Origin: Macrothele yani
Taxonomy: Eukaryota > Arthropoda > Arachnida > Araneae > Macrothelidae
NCBI GenBank assembly: GCA_039090855.1
Contig: CM077005.1
Span: 15,043,921 to 15,107,920 of the forward strand
Length of the DNA: 64,000 bases
Direction of reading: 5' to 3'
Shown: piece after piece, positions 11,220-21,250 of the stretch
How positions within the stretch are numbered: the first letter of the stretch is position 1
How the letters are laid out: each line of letters opens with the position of its first letter
Position numbers and translations under genes: made by a program
Notes under the pieces: generated by a model
The model's database searches: none
What the model saw: only the letters and a program-made list of their open reading frames with translations
What the model was told of the DNA's origin: nothing

Positions 11220-12480
11220 CTTGGATGAAATCAGGTTAACATCTTCCAGGTTCAGTTTTATGCAGGATCCCAGGTAAAATCAGGAATGTTATTCAGGTGG
11301 GCGAGAAGCATTGGCTACTGATCATGGGTCCGGGTTCGTATCCCTGGCGAGGCATATGTTTGTCTTACATTAATGGCTTTTTCCTCTCCCTGGAACCCAT
11401 GGGCGAAAATTGGGGATGGGCGACAATTCAATAAGCTATAAAGTTTATTGAATTGTTGACTGTTAAATCTCCAACAAAAAAAATGAATAAAGAAAGAAAG
11501 AAATCAGGAATATATTGTTCAGGTGCAGTTTCACGGAGGCTTAGGAATGGATGAAATCAGGTTCATGTCCTTCAGGTTTAATTTCAAACAAGCGCTTAGA
11601 TAAGATCAGAAATGTATATATCGTTCTTATTCAGGCTCGGAAGAGATCGGGTTCAGTTTAAAACAGGCATCTACATGAAATCCAGAATCTTTTGTACACT
11701 GCTCAGCTTCATGCTCAAGAAAGCTCAGGCTTGAATGAGATCAGTTTCAGTTTCAAAGAAGCTTCTAGATGAAATCAAGAATCTATTGTTCAGGTTCATG
11801 CTCAAGAAAGCTCAGGCTTGAATGAGATCAGTTTCAGTTTCAAAGAAGCTTCTAGATGAAATCAAGAATCTATTGTTCAGGTTCATGCTCAAGAAAGCTC
11901 AGGCTTGAATGAGATCAGTTCAGTTTCAAAGAAGCTTCTAGATAAAATCAAGAATCTATTGTTCAGGTTCATGCTCAAGAAAGCTCAGGCTTGAATGAGA
12001 TCAGATTCAGTTTCAAAGAAGCTTCTAGATGAAATCAAGAATCTATTGTTCAGGTTCATGCTCAAGAAGGCTCAGGCTTGGATGGGGTCAGGTTCAGTTT
12101 CAAACAGGCTTCTAGATGAAATAAAAAATATATTGCTCAGGTTCAGTTTCAAACATGCTTCTAGATGAAATCAAAAATCTACTGCTCAGGTTCACGCTCA
12201 AGAAAGCTCAGGCTTGGGTGAAATCAGGTTGTTACCTTTCACGTTCAGTTTCATGCAGTCTTTCCGGTGAATGTGAACTGAGGCAAATAAGTTGCAGACT
12301 CGGGTTCAGGCGAGTCATCAGGTCCAGTAAGCTTAGATTAATAATTTTCACATTGCAAATACAGCAGGCTCAGATGAAAGAAGTGAATAAGCTTCACATG
12401 CGTGTTAGATATGTTTGCTGACAAATGTGAGCTGAGGGTAAAACGCTTTATGTTCAGTCGCACCTTCAGGCAAACTTAAA
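11220..12480. repeat. 87-bp tandem repeat region, diverged at the edges
   Basis: A unit containing ttctagatgaaatcaagaat and ctcaagaaagctcaggcttg repeats at 87-bp spacing. The tctagat word falls at 11764, 11851, 11937, 12024 and 12111, with a short 49-bp unit to 12160. More diverged units extend left to about 11220 and right past 12450, and related phrases reappear at 13215-13320. The SINE at about 11300 and the TRIM at 12617 appear to be later insertions into this satellite. Confidence 0.85.
11295..11492 (+). mobile_element. SINE with tRNA-like head, diverged, A-tail
   Basis: A weak tRNA-like head with gggtccgggttcg is followed by the family body (ggcatatgtttgtcttac, cctggaacccatgg, gggatgggcgac). 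It ends in an A-rich tail near 11475. It interrupts the 87-bp repeat field. Confidence 0.7.
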
Positions 12481-12616
12481 GAAATATCTTCTAGGGAAGT
12501 TCAAAAAAATATCTTTCCCATTCAGATACAAATCCTCCAAATTTACAGATGTGAACCTAATATACGTATTTCAGGTTCAAGCAAACTTTCTGGTTTCAGA
12601 GAGCTCGAAGGAATGT

Positions 12617-12779
12617 TATAACGAAGTAAATTTCTCCGTCATTTCTGTCCACTCCAGGATTCGAACCCGGATCCCCTCATTCCGGAATAAGTCACTCTAC
12701 CAATTGAGCTACGCGGACGTTTTATTCTGATTCCTATCTGCCTTTATGTCGTGTGCGTCCTTCTGGCAGGTACGTCACA
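12617..12779 (-). repeat. TRIM 3' LTR (163 bp)
   Basis: This is the left copy on the + map and the 3' LTR of the minus-strand element. It begins TATAACG and ends GTCACA on +. It matches the 13044-13206 copy closely. Confidence 0.92.
12647..12718 (-). other. tRNA-like domain in the LTR, with Pol III A and B boxes
   Basis: On the minus strand the 72 nt read as GTCCGCG acceptor, D-arm with TAGCTCAATTGG, loop around TTCCGGA, T-arm CCGGG-TTCGAAT-CCTGG, then AGTGGAC. The acceptor arm pairs mostly by Watson-Crick pairs, with one G-T and one mismatch in this copy. The anticodon stem pairs only if the loop is shortened, so decoding is unlikely. The role as an internal Pol III promoter is inferred. 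Confidence 0.85.
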
Positions 12780-13030
12780 TCTCCCCCCCCCCCGAAAGAG
12801 GGCCAGGGGCATGGCCCACGGGTCAGCCGTGACCATGAATCGTTGCAGGCAGCCATCCACTGTAGAACGTGCACTTGAGAACTCCCAGTCAATCTGGTGT
12901 GTGGAATGCAACGTCACACACATTTATTTTTCGAAGCGCTGGAGAAAGGATTTTCTGATTTTTCCTATCTCGCGGTGTGGAAAGAACATCACACCAATGC
13001 GAGATTTTGAACGGCCGAGTCATCCGGAAA

Positions 13031-13042
13031 GTTCGGGCGCCA
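13031..13042 (-). promoter_or_regulatory. Primer-binding site, tRNA-Lys type
   Basis: The minus strand reads TGGCGCCCGAAC, separated from the LTR end by a single A. The same 12 nt occur at the same place at 6216-6227 and 15727-15738. This is the well-known site complementary to the tRNA-Lys(UUU) 3' end. Confidence 0.9.
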
Positions 13043-13043
13043 T

Positions 13044-13206
13044 TATAACGAAGTAAATTTCTCCGTCATTTCTGTCCACGCCAGGATTCGAGCCCGGATC
13101 CCCTCATTCCGGAATAAGTCACTCTACCAATTGAGCTACGCGGACGTTTTATTCTGATTCCTATCTGCCTTTATGTCGTGTGCATCCTTCTGGCAGGCAC
13201 GTCACA
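13044..13206 (-). repeat. TRIM 5' LTR (163 bp)
   Basis: This is the right-hand repeat of the complete element. It contains its own tRNA-like domain between about 13074 and 13145 on the minus strand. The A and B boxes are intact. Confidence 0.92.
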
Positions 13207-13340
13207 ATGTCTGCGCGATTCAGATTTAAGCAGTCATCCAGATTAAAAGACCGAAATCTAATTTATTTCAGATTCAAACAGGCTTAAGAAAATAAAAAAA
13301 AATCAGATTCAAATTTCGGAAGACTTTCAGCTTCAGTCTG

Positions 13341-13800
13341 GGGGAGTTAATAAACTGAGTACACGTTGAAGTATGAGTACTCTGATAAAAAATAAAAAAT
13401 GGATAATGCCATTAAAATAAAAGCTCACAAATTCAGCTGTCTTCTCCAAGCTCACCTTTGAGAAGACAGCTGCTAGCTGGCATACGGCAGAACCAGCAAA
13501 CGTGTGCTGCTTTGTCCACATAAACAACATGTGCAAAAGTAGAGATTTAACTGAGTCTGAAACGGGTATGACCCCTTGTCTCCGAAGGGCAGGGTCTTTC
13601 ATGAAACAGAGTATCCAAAGGGTTTTTTCTGGATATGTAGTGGAGGGTACTCCCCTCCCCCTCCACAGTACTGTTAGCGTGTCAGCAAAAGAAAAGTGCT
13701 TGCACAAAAACTATTCTAGAGGACGTAAGGTGGATGATCGAGGTGCGAGATGCGCAGATTAAAATCAAATATTAAAAAATTGCAAGTTCTACAAAGCAAA
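13341..13800. other. No recognised feature
   Basis: Overlapping open frames occur on both strands at 13333-13762 but none shows a known motif. I do not support a gene here. Confidence 0.4.
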
Positions 13801-13924
13801 CATATCTGACTAATGGATCTTAAATATATTTCTAACACTAATATGGCGTATGATGCTGATCTTCACATTCATACGCACGTTAATCCCAATAAATATGGTA
13901 TATTAAATATTAAACAACTAATTA

Positions 13925-14483
13925 CCTATAACCTTGTAGTAAATATGTATAAAAAATAAAAAATAATATCAATTGTGAAATAATTAATATCCATAGTTTT
14001 ACACATAAATACGATACCAGGAAAAAGACTCTTATTAAAACATGTAAGCCAAAAACTGAAATGATTAAGCAAAGCATAAACTACCAGGGCCCACACTATT
14101 GGAATCATTTACTTTCTGAAATAACTATAATTAACAATTATAATTTATTTAAAAAGAAAATAAAAAGCTACTTGCTTGCACCCTAATAATCTTATTATTA
14201 TTAAAAAAAGGATGGGGAGTAAACAAAAAGTCCGAAAGGAATGGGTGAATAATGTAAAATAAACATTGCCTTTTTCATCCTGATACTTCGATTTTCTTCT
14301 TATGATCTGTCAAACGCTGGGCTCTGACTATGACTTCGGGGTTTCAAGGCTAAGTCAGGTCATTATGTAGACCTTTTCCTTGATTCTCCGTGCTGTTTCA
14401 GCATTTCCCAGATTGATATGTTAATAATTGTATTAATTGTAGTAATATTTCATGTAACAATTAAAAATGGAAATAAAAAAAAA
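13925..14483 (+). pseudogene. 3' end of a non-LTR retrotransposon (LINE)
   Basis: With frame changes, the + strand encodes the conserved C-terminal tail seen after many LINE reverse transcriptases: H-x-YDTR (about 14000), then INYQGPHYWNHLLSEI (about 14075), then LFKKKIKSYLLAP and a stop near 14185. A 3' untranslated region follows and ends in an A-rich tail at about 14462-14483. The upstream reverse-transcriptase core is absent or unrecognisable, as expected of 5' truncation. The clade is not determined. Confidence 0.65.
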
Positions 14484-14954
14484 TTCTTAAGGCCTTAGTT
14501 TGGTTTCAGAGGAGTTCAGTAGGTCTATTTCAGCGCGCATATTGCTTAGATGTACTGTACAACTCAAAACTATCAAGAACAACTTGCAACAAGATAATGA
14601 GAAGTACTGACCAACGGTTATGGTATAACTGCAAAGAAGAAATTCAGCACGAAACATGAAGTTGGACATCAATTGAACTGACGGAGGAAAATGACAACTG
14701 ACGACTGAGAACTACTTCATCACTGAAGAGCATGTTTACTCTTTTTGTGTCCCTACTGTTTCGTGAAGGCGATAATGAATTCCATCATAAGAGCAAACTC
14801 GGTCAAGTGGTCCTTTCCAGATTATCAAGAATGGTCTGAAGAACATACGAATGAAATCATCCTCTTCCTTATTTAAGTTATTCAGGCTAAAGTCCTACAG
14901 AACACTTATAGGATGAAATCGAACAAAGTGTTCAAAAAGTCATCTGAGTGGGCC

Positions 14955-15093
14955 CTGTTTCGGCTCACATATGTGGCGTGTTTGTCTCTTTCCCTTTCCT
15001 GGAACTAATGGCCCTTAATGAGGGACAGGAGACCCTTAGAGTTTCTCAAGGTGGTCGGTAAGCCCCGAAGCAAAAAAAAAAAAAAAAAAAAAA
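14955..15093 (+). mobile_element. 5'-truncated SINE with poly-A tail
   Basis: Only the SINE body remains (tgtttgtctctttccctttcctgg, agggacaggagaccc), ending in a 23-nt A run at about 15071-15093. Confidence 0.75.
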
Positions 15094-15306
15094 AGTGTTC
15101 AACAAGCGAATCCCCAACCTTCAAATGCCGCATAATTGTAGGACGCTTTGCATCCTGATCTGTTCTGCGAAATTGTGAGTTCCAAACCAGATTTTCATGA
15201 GAGCTGGGGTAAGCCCGAATTGATATTTCTTAGGTTATAACGAAGTAAATTTCTCCGTCATTTTTGTCCACGCCGGGGCTCGAACCCGGGCCCGCTCATT
15301 CCGGAA

Positions 15307-15474
15307 TAAGTCACTCTACCAATTGAGCTACGCGGACGTTCGTTCTGACTGCTATCTGCCTTTATGTCGTGTGCGTCCTGGTGGTAGGTATAAGTCACTC
15401 TACCAATTGAGCTACGCGGACGTTCGTTCTGACTGCTATCTGCCTTTATGTCGTGTACGTCCTGCTGGCAGGTA
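15307..15474 (-). repeat. 84-bp tandem duplication inside a TRIM LTR
   Basis: The stretch starting taagtcactctaccaattg at 15307 is repeated from 15391. The duplicated unit contains the 5' half of the tRNA-like domain with the A-box, so this LTR carries two A-boxes and one B-box. Confidence 0.9.
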
Positions 15475-15739
15475 CGTCACCCCCCCCCCGAAAGAGGGGC
15501 GGGGCATGGTCCACGGGTCAGCCGCGACCATGAATCGTTGCAGGCAGCCATCCGCTGTAGAACGTGCACTCGAGAACTCCCAGTCAATCTAGTGTGTGGA
15601 ATGCAACGTCCCACACACATATTTTTTCGAAGCGCTGGAGAAGGGATTCTCTGATTTTTCCTATCTCGCGGTGTGGAAAGAACATCACACCATTGCAAGA
15701 TTTTGAACGGCCGTGTCATCCGGAAAGTTCGGGCGCCAT

Positions 15740-15844
15740 TATAACGAAGTAAATTTTTCCGTCATTTTTGTCCACGCCGCGGACGTTCGTTCGGACTGCT
15801 ATCTGCCTTTATGTCGTGTGCGTCCTGCTGGCAGGTACGTCACA
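15740..15844 (-). repeat. TRIM LTR lacking the tRNA body
   Basis: This LTR is 105 bp instead of 163 bp. The + strand reads gtccacgccgcggacgttcg across the junction. The 3' acceptor strand is joined directly to the 5' acceptor strand, and the D, anticodon and T arms are gone. Confidence 0.9.
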
Positions 15845-15849
15845 AGGTG

Positions 15850-16860
15850 GTCATATTTCATTATCCGTTAAGTATATTTTTCAAGTGCAGATAGGGTTTC
15901 AGAAGTACCTTACTCCAGACCGATGTGCCTTCATCGGGTCAGTCGATATTCGTACTGAGGTTAGATCGAGCTTTTCAGGCTTTGCTTCCAACAGTTTTTT
16001 TTTTTTTTTTTTGCTTTTCAGACGAGGTTTTCGAGCTTATGGAAGCACAAGTAAATATCCTTAGCGTTCGTGTAAAGGCATTTTTGGGACTCAAACAAAG
16101 ATAAGCTCGTGTTGATGAACGGGTGCGTTTTACAATTCTGTGCTACGTTCTTTCAGTCTTATGGCGATATTTTGGGACAAAATTGTGAGGCCTCTGCTGT
16201 TTCCTGGAAAACGACTAACCTTGACATTTTATCTCCTTTCGCGTGAAAATCTCTTTTCAGGAGATATAAGATCCCATCTTAAAAATGAAAGGCAGCTGGA
16301 AAGTTCGAAAGTCTTCCGCTTCAGAGATACCTTATCTTCCTATTTGCGTAGTTATCTCAGCCGACTCCTTTTCAACAATTTATTTTCTGCGGAATGGGCA
16401 AAACTTCTCCACGTGGAAGTAGAAATTCTATACACGACTCTTTGTCACTTTTTTGTATTTATCTGCAACTTTGCCTCGTGCGTGTTACAACGCAGAAAAG
16501 TCCTACTACCCCATTTTCTTTTAATCTTTTACAAAAATTGATAGCTCAGACGAATACGCAGTAATTACTTTTTCATTTACCGGAAGAAAATGGATCCTTG
16601 TCTATGATATAAATAATAAGGAGAAGAACAAGAAGAATGATAGTAATAATATATACTCTTAGCAACTATTGTTGAAATAACAGTAATAATAATATAGGAA
16701 ATGCAGCTTTGAAGGAAGATCTCTACAACATTACAAATGTACAAACACAGGCCATTGAATAAGAGACCTTCATGCAGATGTAGGTAAACGTCACTTACGC
16801 AGCGTATATGCGAAATACGTGGTCACGTGCGCCACCACGTCATCTAGGCAACTATTTAAG
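15850..16860. other. No recognised feature
   Basis: A 133-codon open frame at 16140-16541 and a T-run at about 15995-16012 are present. No motif or family is recognisable. Confidence 0.4.
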
Positions 16861-17034
16861 ACTGCTGATCGTCGGTAGTGTTGATCACAATGGGAAAAAC
16901 AAAGGACCTTTCTGAGTTCTATAAAGGACTTACCGAGACCACCCGTCTGGCAGTGGCGACAATTTTGAAAACAGCTGAGATGACTTATTTCTTAAAAGGT
17001 AAAATATCCCGGGTCTTTATTTAGTGGGAAAATA

Positions 17035-18292
17035 TTAGGTGTACAAATATGCTTTAAAGCGTTTTTTGTGTGACGTATACCGCTAATTTACATATCCGAC
17101 ATTCTCCCGCGTTGTTGTCATGTGACCGTAACTGGGTATAAAATGTGACACAAAAGTTTGCCTAACAGTCAAACGCAACGCACTTGCACATCGGTAGGTG
17201 AAAGATGGAAAGCGATACTGCATTCGCTACGAATTTCATCAAGGAAAAAGTGCTGCAAAAGCATGTGCATCGATCTGTTCTGTTCTGGGGGAGAATATTG
17301 TATCGAAAAGCACGTGCGAGTTTTGGTTTAGACGGTTTAAAGCAGGTAATTTTGATGTTAGCGATTGAGAACGTAGCGACGACCCGCAGAAGGTTGCACA
17401 TGATGAACTGCAAGCATTGCTGGATGAAGATTCGTCTCAAACGCAAAAACAATAAACTGAACAACTGGGGGTAACTCAACAAACCATTTCCAATCATTTA
17501 CGGGCGATGGGAAAGATTCAGAAGGAAGTAAAATGGGTGCCACATGACCTGAGCCAGGGAAACAAGGGTGAGCGTGTCATGAAGTGTTTGAATCTGTTGA
17601 ATAAACAACACAGAAATTCTTTCCTGCGGAAAATCGTTACGGGTCGTGAAACGTGGAAACGGTACGACAATCCCAAATGCAAAAAACACTGGGTAGACCC
17701 CGGTGAAGCCACGACTTCGACACCAACACGCAATATTCGCTTATAGAAAGTTCTGCTGTGCATATGGTGGGATTTGACGTGTGTGCTCTATTAAGAACTA
17801 TTGGAACAGGGTCAAACTGTTACTGCTGATCACTACAAGCATCAATTGCTACGTTTGAACCAGGAAATCTGTCGGAAACGTCCATCCACAGGCAAAGGAT
17901 TGTGTCCCGTGAAGTTACTGCATGACAACGCTTGTCGCGAAATCGGTCAAGGAAACGTTATTGACGCTTGGCTGGGAAGTTTTGGAGCCCCAGGGGTATA
18001 GTCCCGACATAGCCCCTTCAGATTATCATTTGTTCCGATCGATGCAACATGGTTTGTCTGCTGTACGGTTCCGGACACGTGACGAAGTGCAAAAATGGGT
18101 TGACGACTTCATCTCGTCACACGACGAAGTATTCTTCATGGCTGGAATCCGTCAGCTGCCCGACCGATGACTGAAGGTGATAGATAATGACGGCGCGTAT
18201 TTTGATTCGTAAAGGTAATGTTGTTTTCTCTCAAATTACATGACATGTTGCGTTGTCTTAAACGCTTTAAAACTTATTTGTACACATATTAA
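17035..18292 (+). pseudogene. mariner element nested in the Tc1 relic
   Basis: TA at 17033-17034 precedes TTAGGTGTACAAATATGC, and its diverged inverted copy (atttgtacacatattaa) lies at about 18275-18292. The transposase starts at ATG 17205 and runs in broken frames to about 18213. Motifs include WVPHDLSQGNKGERV, RNSFLRKIVTG, WVDPGEA, LLHDNA (second Asp), YSPDIAPSDYHLF (third Asp) and GIRQLPDR with a stop where Trp is usual. The overall plan is mariner D,D34D. It is inactive because of stops and frameshifts. Confidence 0.88.
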
Positions 18293-18639
18293 CATACTTT
18301 GCTTGTCTAAGGCGTAACCGTGGGGCAACAAGAATCTGTGAAGAACGAGATCGCCGTTGTCTTAGAAGGTTTGCACGAAGAAACAGGACTTCATGTGTGC
18401 AGCAATTGACCGAAGCAATCAATGGAGGATGTTCTCGACTCATATCTCAGCAAACTATGCACAGGGAATTCAAGAGGATTGGTACTGGCAGTCGCATGCC
18501 AATACGGTAACCACTTATTTCTGCGAAGAACCAAAAAGTTCGTCTAATATGGTATCAGAAATACAGTGACTGTACAGTGGAACAATGGAAAAATCATGCG
18601 GTCTGACGAGTAGCGGTACATCTGGTTTTGTACCGACTG

Positions 18640-19430
18640 TAGGCAGACTTTGGGGGAGCCTCATGAAGCAATGAACCCAGCTTGCCATGTATACAGACTG
18701 TAGGCAGACTTTGGAGGAGCCTCGTGAAGCAATGAACCCAGCTTGCCCTGTATACAGACTGTAGGAAGACTTTGGGGGAGCCCCATGAAACAATGAACCC
18801 AGCTTGCCCTGTATACAGACTATCAGCAGACTTTGGGGAAGCCTCATGAAGCAATAAACCCAGTTTTCCCTGTATACAGACTGTAGGCAGACTTTGGGGT
18901 GCCGCATGAAGCAATGAACCCAGCTTGCCCTGTATACAGACTGTAGGAAGACTTTGGGGAGCCTCATGAAGCAATGAACCCAGCTTGCCCTGTATACAGA
19001 CTGTGGGCAGACTTTGGGGGAGCCCCATGAAGCAATGAACCCAGATTGCCCTGTATACAGACTGTTGGCAGACTTTGGGGGACACTCATGAAGCAATGAA
19101 CCCAGCTTGCCCTGTATACAGACTGTAGGCAGACTTTGGGGAGCCCCATGAAGCAATGAACTCAGATTGCCCTGTATACAGACTGTAGGCAGACTTTGGG
19201 GGAGACTCATGAAGCAATGAACCCAGCTTGCCCTGTATACAGACTATCGGCAGACTTTGGGGGAGCCTCATGAAGCAATGAACCCAGCTTGCCCTGTATA
19301 CAGACTGTGGGCAGACTTTGGGGGAGCCTCATTAAGCAATGAACCCAGCTTGCCCTGTATACAGACTGTAGGCAGACTTTGGGGGAGCCTCATGAAGCAA
19401 TGAACCCAGCTTGCCCTGTATACAGAACTT
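18640..19430. repeat. 61-bp minisatellite grown from Tc1 transposase sequence, about 13 copies
   Basis: Units of 61-62 bp contain gcagactttgggggagcc, catgaagcaatgaaccc and ttgccctgtatacagac. The first unit is continuous with the Tc1 coding sequence: the reading DGR-like TLGEPHEAMNPAC corresponds to the WR-x-PHEAM-x-P-x-C segment after the first catalytic Asp. The transposase resumes directly after the array. The 61-bp period is out of frame, so the array cannot encode a simple protein repeat. Confidence 0.92.
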
Positions 19431-19483
19431 AAGGTTCTTGAGGTGGTGCCGTGGTGTGTGCCACATTCTGTTGGTACTTAGAA

Positions 19484-20504
19484 CAGGGACGGCGCCACCG
19501 GGTGGGCTGGGGCCCAAAATTTTGTTGAGCCGCCCCCCTGGAATTTTTGAGATAAATGAAGAAAATGTAGCACACTTTACTATCGGAGCTGCATGTTCTT
19601 ATGTGGTAATGGGAGAAGGGTAGCATTATGTAACTATGTTCCTCCAACCACAATCCATGACTCAGACGGGAAACCTCACTTGCATACAAATTTTGAAGAT
19701 GACAATCCGTTTTTTGGCGTAAATTTAGATACGCCAAAAATCCTTGTCACATTTACGCCAAAAAACGGATTGTCATCTTCAAAATTTGTATTATATGGCG
19801 TAATCCCGTATTTCTTTCATGACTCACTTGCATGTTGGGCTTCCGCTTTGGCGCACAGATGTCGAAGACCGGCCGGAAGTTCAATGAACATGGTCAATCC
19901 GATGCCGCGGCTCATGCCAGTGGGTTGAAAAGTTGAATAAGCATCACTCTACCAATCCCATCACCGCTCTGGCGCCCTCGCAGTCTATGACAAGTAGTGG
20001 GCGTTATCACGATCGTCGAAAACAGCAGACAGTGATCGGCGTCAGTCACCACCAGACAGTGAGCGAAATTTCTCTTGGCTAGTTAGTAGTTACACTTGTT
20101 TTCTTTCTCGTTCTGGTGGAAAACCTAAATTTTCCTGCTTGATTTATTTTTTTGCCATTATGTTGTGCGTGATACATGAAAGTGAGGTATTTCTTCCCAA
20201 ATCAAAGTTTGAAATAACATGTCCGCAAAACAATCAATCCATGATTTTTTCGAACAATTGTTAATCAGAAGAAGAAAAGTAAATTATGCGATAGGGTCTA
20301 CAAAGTGGATAATGATTATCAAACGGCTTCAACTTCATAACTTCATCAACAGCGTGTAGTAAATCATTAGGAATCAACGAGGATTCTTGACTTTAATAAT
20401 ATATACAGTATATATATATGACGCATAATTTGCACACACCCCAGATTTTGGAGCTCCCACCCTAGAGCCCCCCCCCCGTTGAAATTTTTTTGGCGCCGTC
20501 CCTG
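19484..20504. mobile_element. Non-autonomous hAT-type element (1021 bp)
   Basis: The ends are inverted: CAGGGACGGCGCCA at the left, and its complement TGGCGCCGTCCCTG at the right. They are flanked by an 8-bp target duplication, ACTTAGAA (19476-19483) and ACTTAGAG (20505-20512). An 8-bp duplication and a CAGGG-type terminus are hAT hallmarks. I see no transposase inside. It contains a 39-bp perfect or near-perfect hairpin at about 19686-19791 and a short (TA)n at about 20400-20418. Confidence 0.85.
19686..19791. repeat. Inverted repeat inside the hAT element
   Basis: Arms of about 39 bp (with gaagatgacaatccgttttt on the left and its complement on the right) are separated by about 28 bp. Confidence 0.9.
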
Positions 20505-21039
20505 ACTTAGAGGATCCCTGATATTACTAAAAGGTTGGGTGTCCTCGAGTGGTTACCTGAACATTGTTGCAGATCCCGTAATGTTGACTTTTTTGTCCAG
20601 CAGGTAACAGCTGTTTAATGGACGACAATGCTACTGTCCATCGCGCAAGATATATTCAGCAAGCATGACAGTGACTTCCACCATCTAACCTAGCCTCTAC
20701 AAAGCCCGGATCTGATCTCCATTGAGAATATATGGGACACGTTAGAAAACGGAGAAGTCCTCTGACGTGAAATCTGAGTCAGTTGAAGGAGTGTTTGTTG
20801 AACTTCTGGTATGCTGTAGTAGTAGATGCCCTCCAACACCTTGTGGAATCTATGTCAAATCGCATACCTGCTGTAATTCGGGCGAATGAAAGCCTACTTT
20901 GGTATGGAATAAAAGTTTCTAATTCAGTAGACGGTATGTATAAATGACACAGTCAGCGAAACTGTTGAACACCTTTCCGCTGATTATACTTGTCGACACA
21001 ATAAATTTGCTTGTATAATAACAGTTATGACTTAGGGTA

Positions 21040-21250
21040 GGTCGCTCAGGTGGCGCATTTCCGACGGGCGATCGGAAACAGGTTTCTAATCGCCCGCGCG
21101 AAATGCGTCCGTGTTCGAGTACCGGTTGACCTATGGGTTGAGGTTTTGTCGTACAACACTTGATCTTTCTCTTCCGAGGAAACAATGGCCCTGCGTTAGG
21201 GACGGGCGACTGTTCATGGCAGTAATTCAACCCCGAAAGGAAAGAATAGC
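21040..21250 (+). mobile_element. Diverged tRNA-headed SINE
   Basis: A tRNA-like head (ggtcgctcaggtggcgca, then gttcgagtacc) is followed by the family body phrases ttccgaggaaacaatggccc and ttagggacgggcgactg. Its head differs from the other SINE copies, so it may be a separate subfamily. Confidence 0.65.

Larger units (their letters stand above)
12617..13206 (-). mobile_element. Complete TRIM with tRNA-bearing LTRs
   Basis: Two 163-bp direct repeats (12617-12779 and 13044-13206) flank a 264-bp body. The 4-bp word ATGT borders both sides (12613-12616 and 13207-13210) as a target duplication. Read on the minus strand, the LTR starts TGTGACG and ends CGTTATA. One base after the 5' LTR lies TGGCGCCCGAAC (13042-13031), identical to the complement of the 12 nt at the 3' end of tRNA-Lys(UUU). 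Just before the 3' LTR lies a polypurine tract, a G-run followed by AGA (complement of 12780-12793). The body has no convincing protein, so enzymes must come from an autonomous partner. Confidence 0.92.
15236..15844 (-). mobile_element. TRIM with tRNA-bearing LTR, second complete copy
   Basis: AGGT lies on both sides (15232-15235 and 15845-15848) as a 4-bp target duplication. The left repeat spans 15236-15480 and the right repeat 15740-15844. The tRNA-Lys type primer-binding site is at 15727-15738 (minus), and a G-run polypurine tract complements about 15480-15489. The two LTRs differ greatly in length: the left has an internal 84-bp duplication and the right has lost 58 bp of its tRNA-like domain. 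The body is very similar to that at 12783-13043. Confidence 0.9.
16880..20925 (+). pseudogene. Tc1-like transposase relic, split by insertions and an array
   Basis: The pieces in order are Tc1-like. 16890-17033 gives GKTKDLSEFYKG and the first helix-turn-helix. 18300-18500 gives RICEERDRRCLRRFARR and ISQQTMHREFKRIGTGSR. 18500-18640 gives RLIWYQKYSD then SDE-RYIWFCTD, the first catalytic Asp. 19427-19483 gives a GGGAVVC-like segment. 20505-20925 gives MDDNATVHRARY, ISIENIWDTLE and a C-terminal tail. Between these pieces lie a mariner (about 17035-18292), a 61-bp array (about 18640-19430) and a hAT (19484-20504). Stops and frameshifts abound. Confidence 0.85.

Noticed and set aside
12751..13056. 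101-codon open frame across the TRIM
   Set aside because: It spans LTR and body of a non-coding miniature element and is not shared in frame with the copy at 15236.
13333..13762. Overlapping open frames of 124 and 86 codons
   Set aside because: No motif, no splice context and no family resemblance; chance frames are common at this length.
18515..19210. Long minus-strand open frames (up to 231 codons) with regular peptide repeats
   Set aside because: They are by-products of the 61-bp array read antisense to the Tc1 element. A 61-bp period cycles through frames, and the sequence is explained by the transposase.
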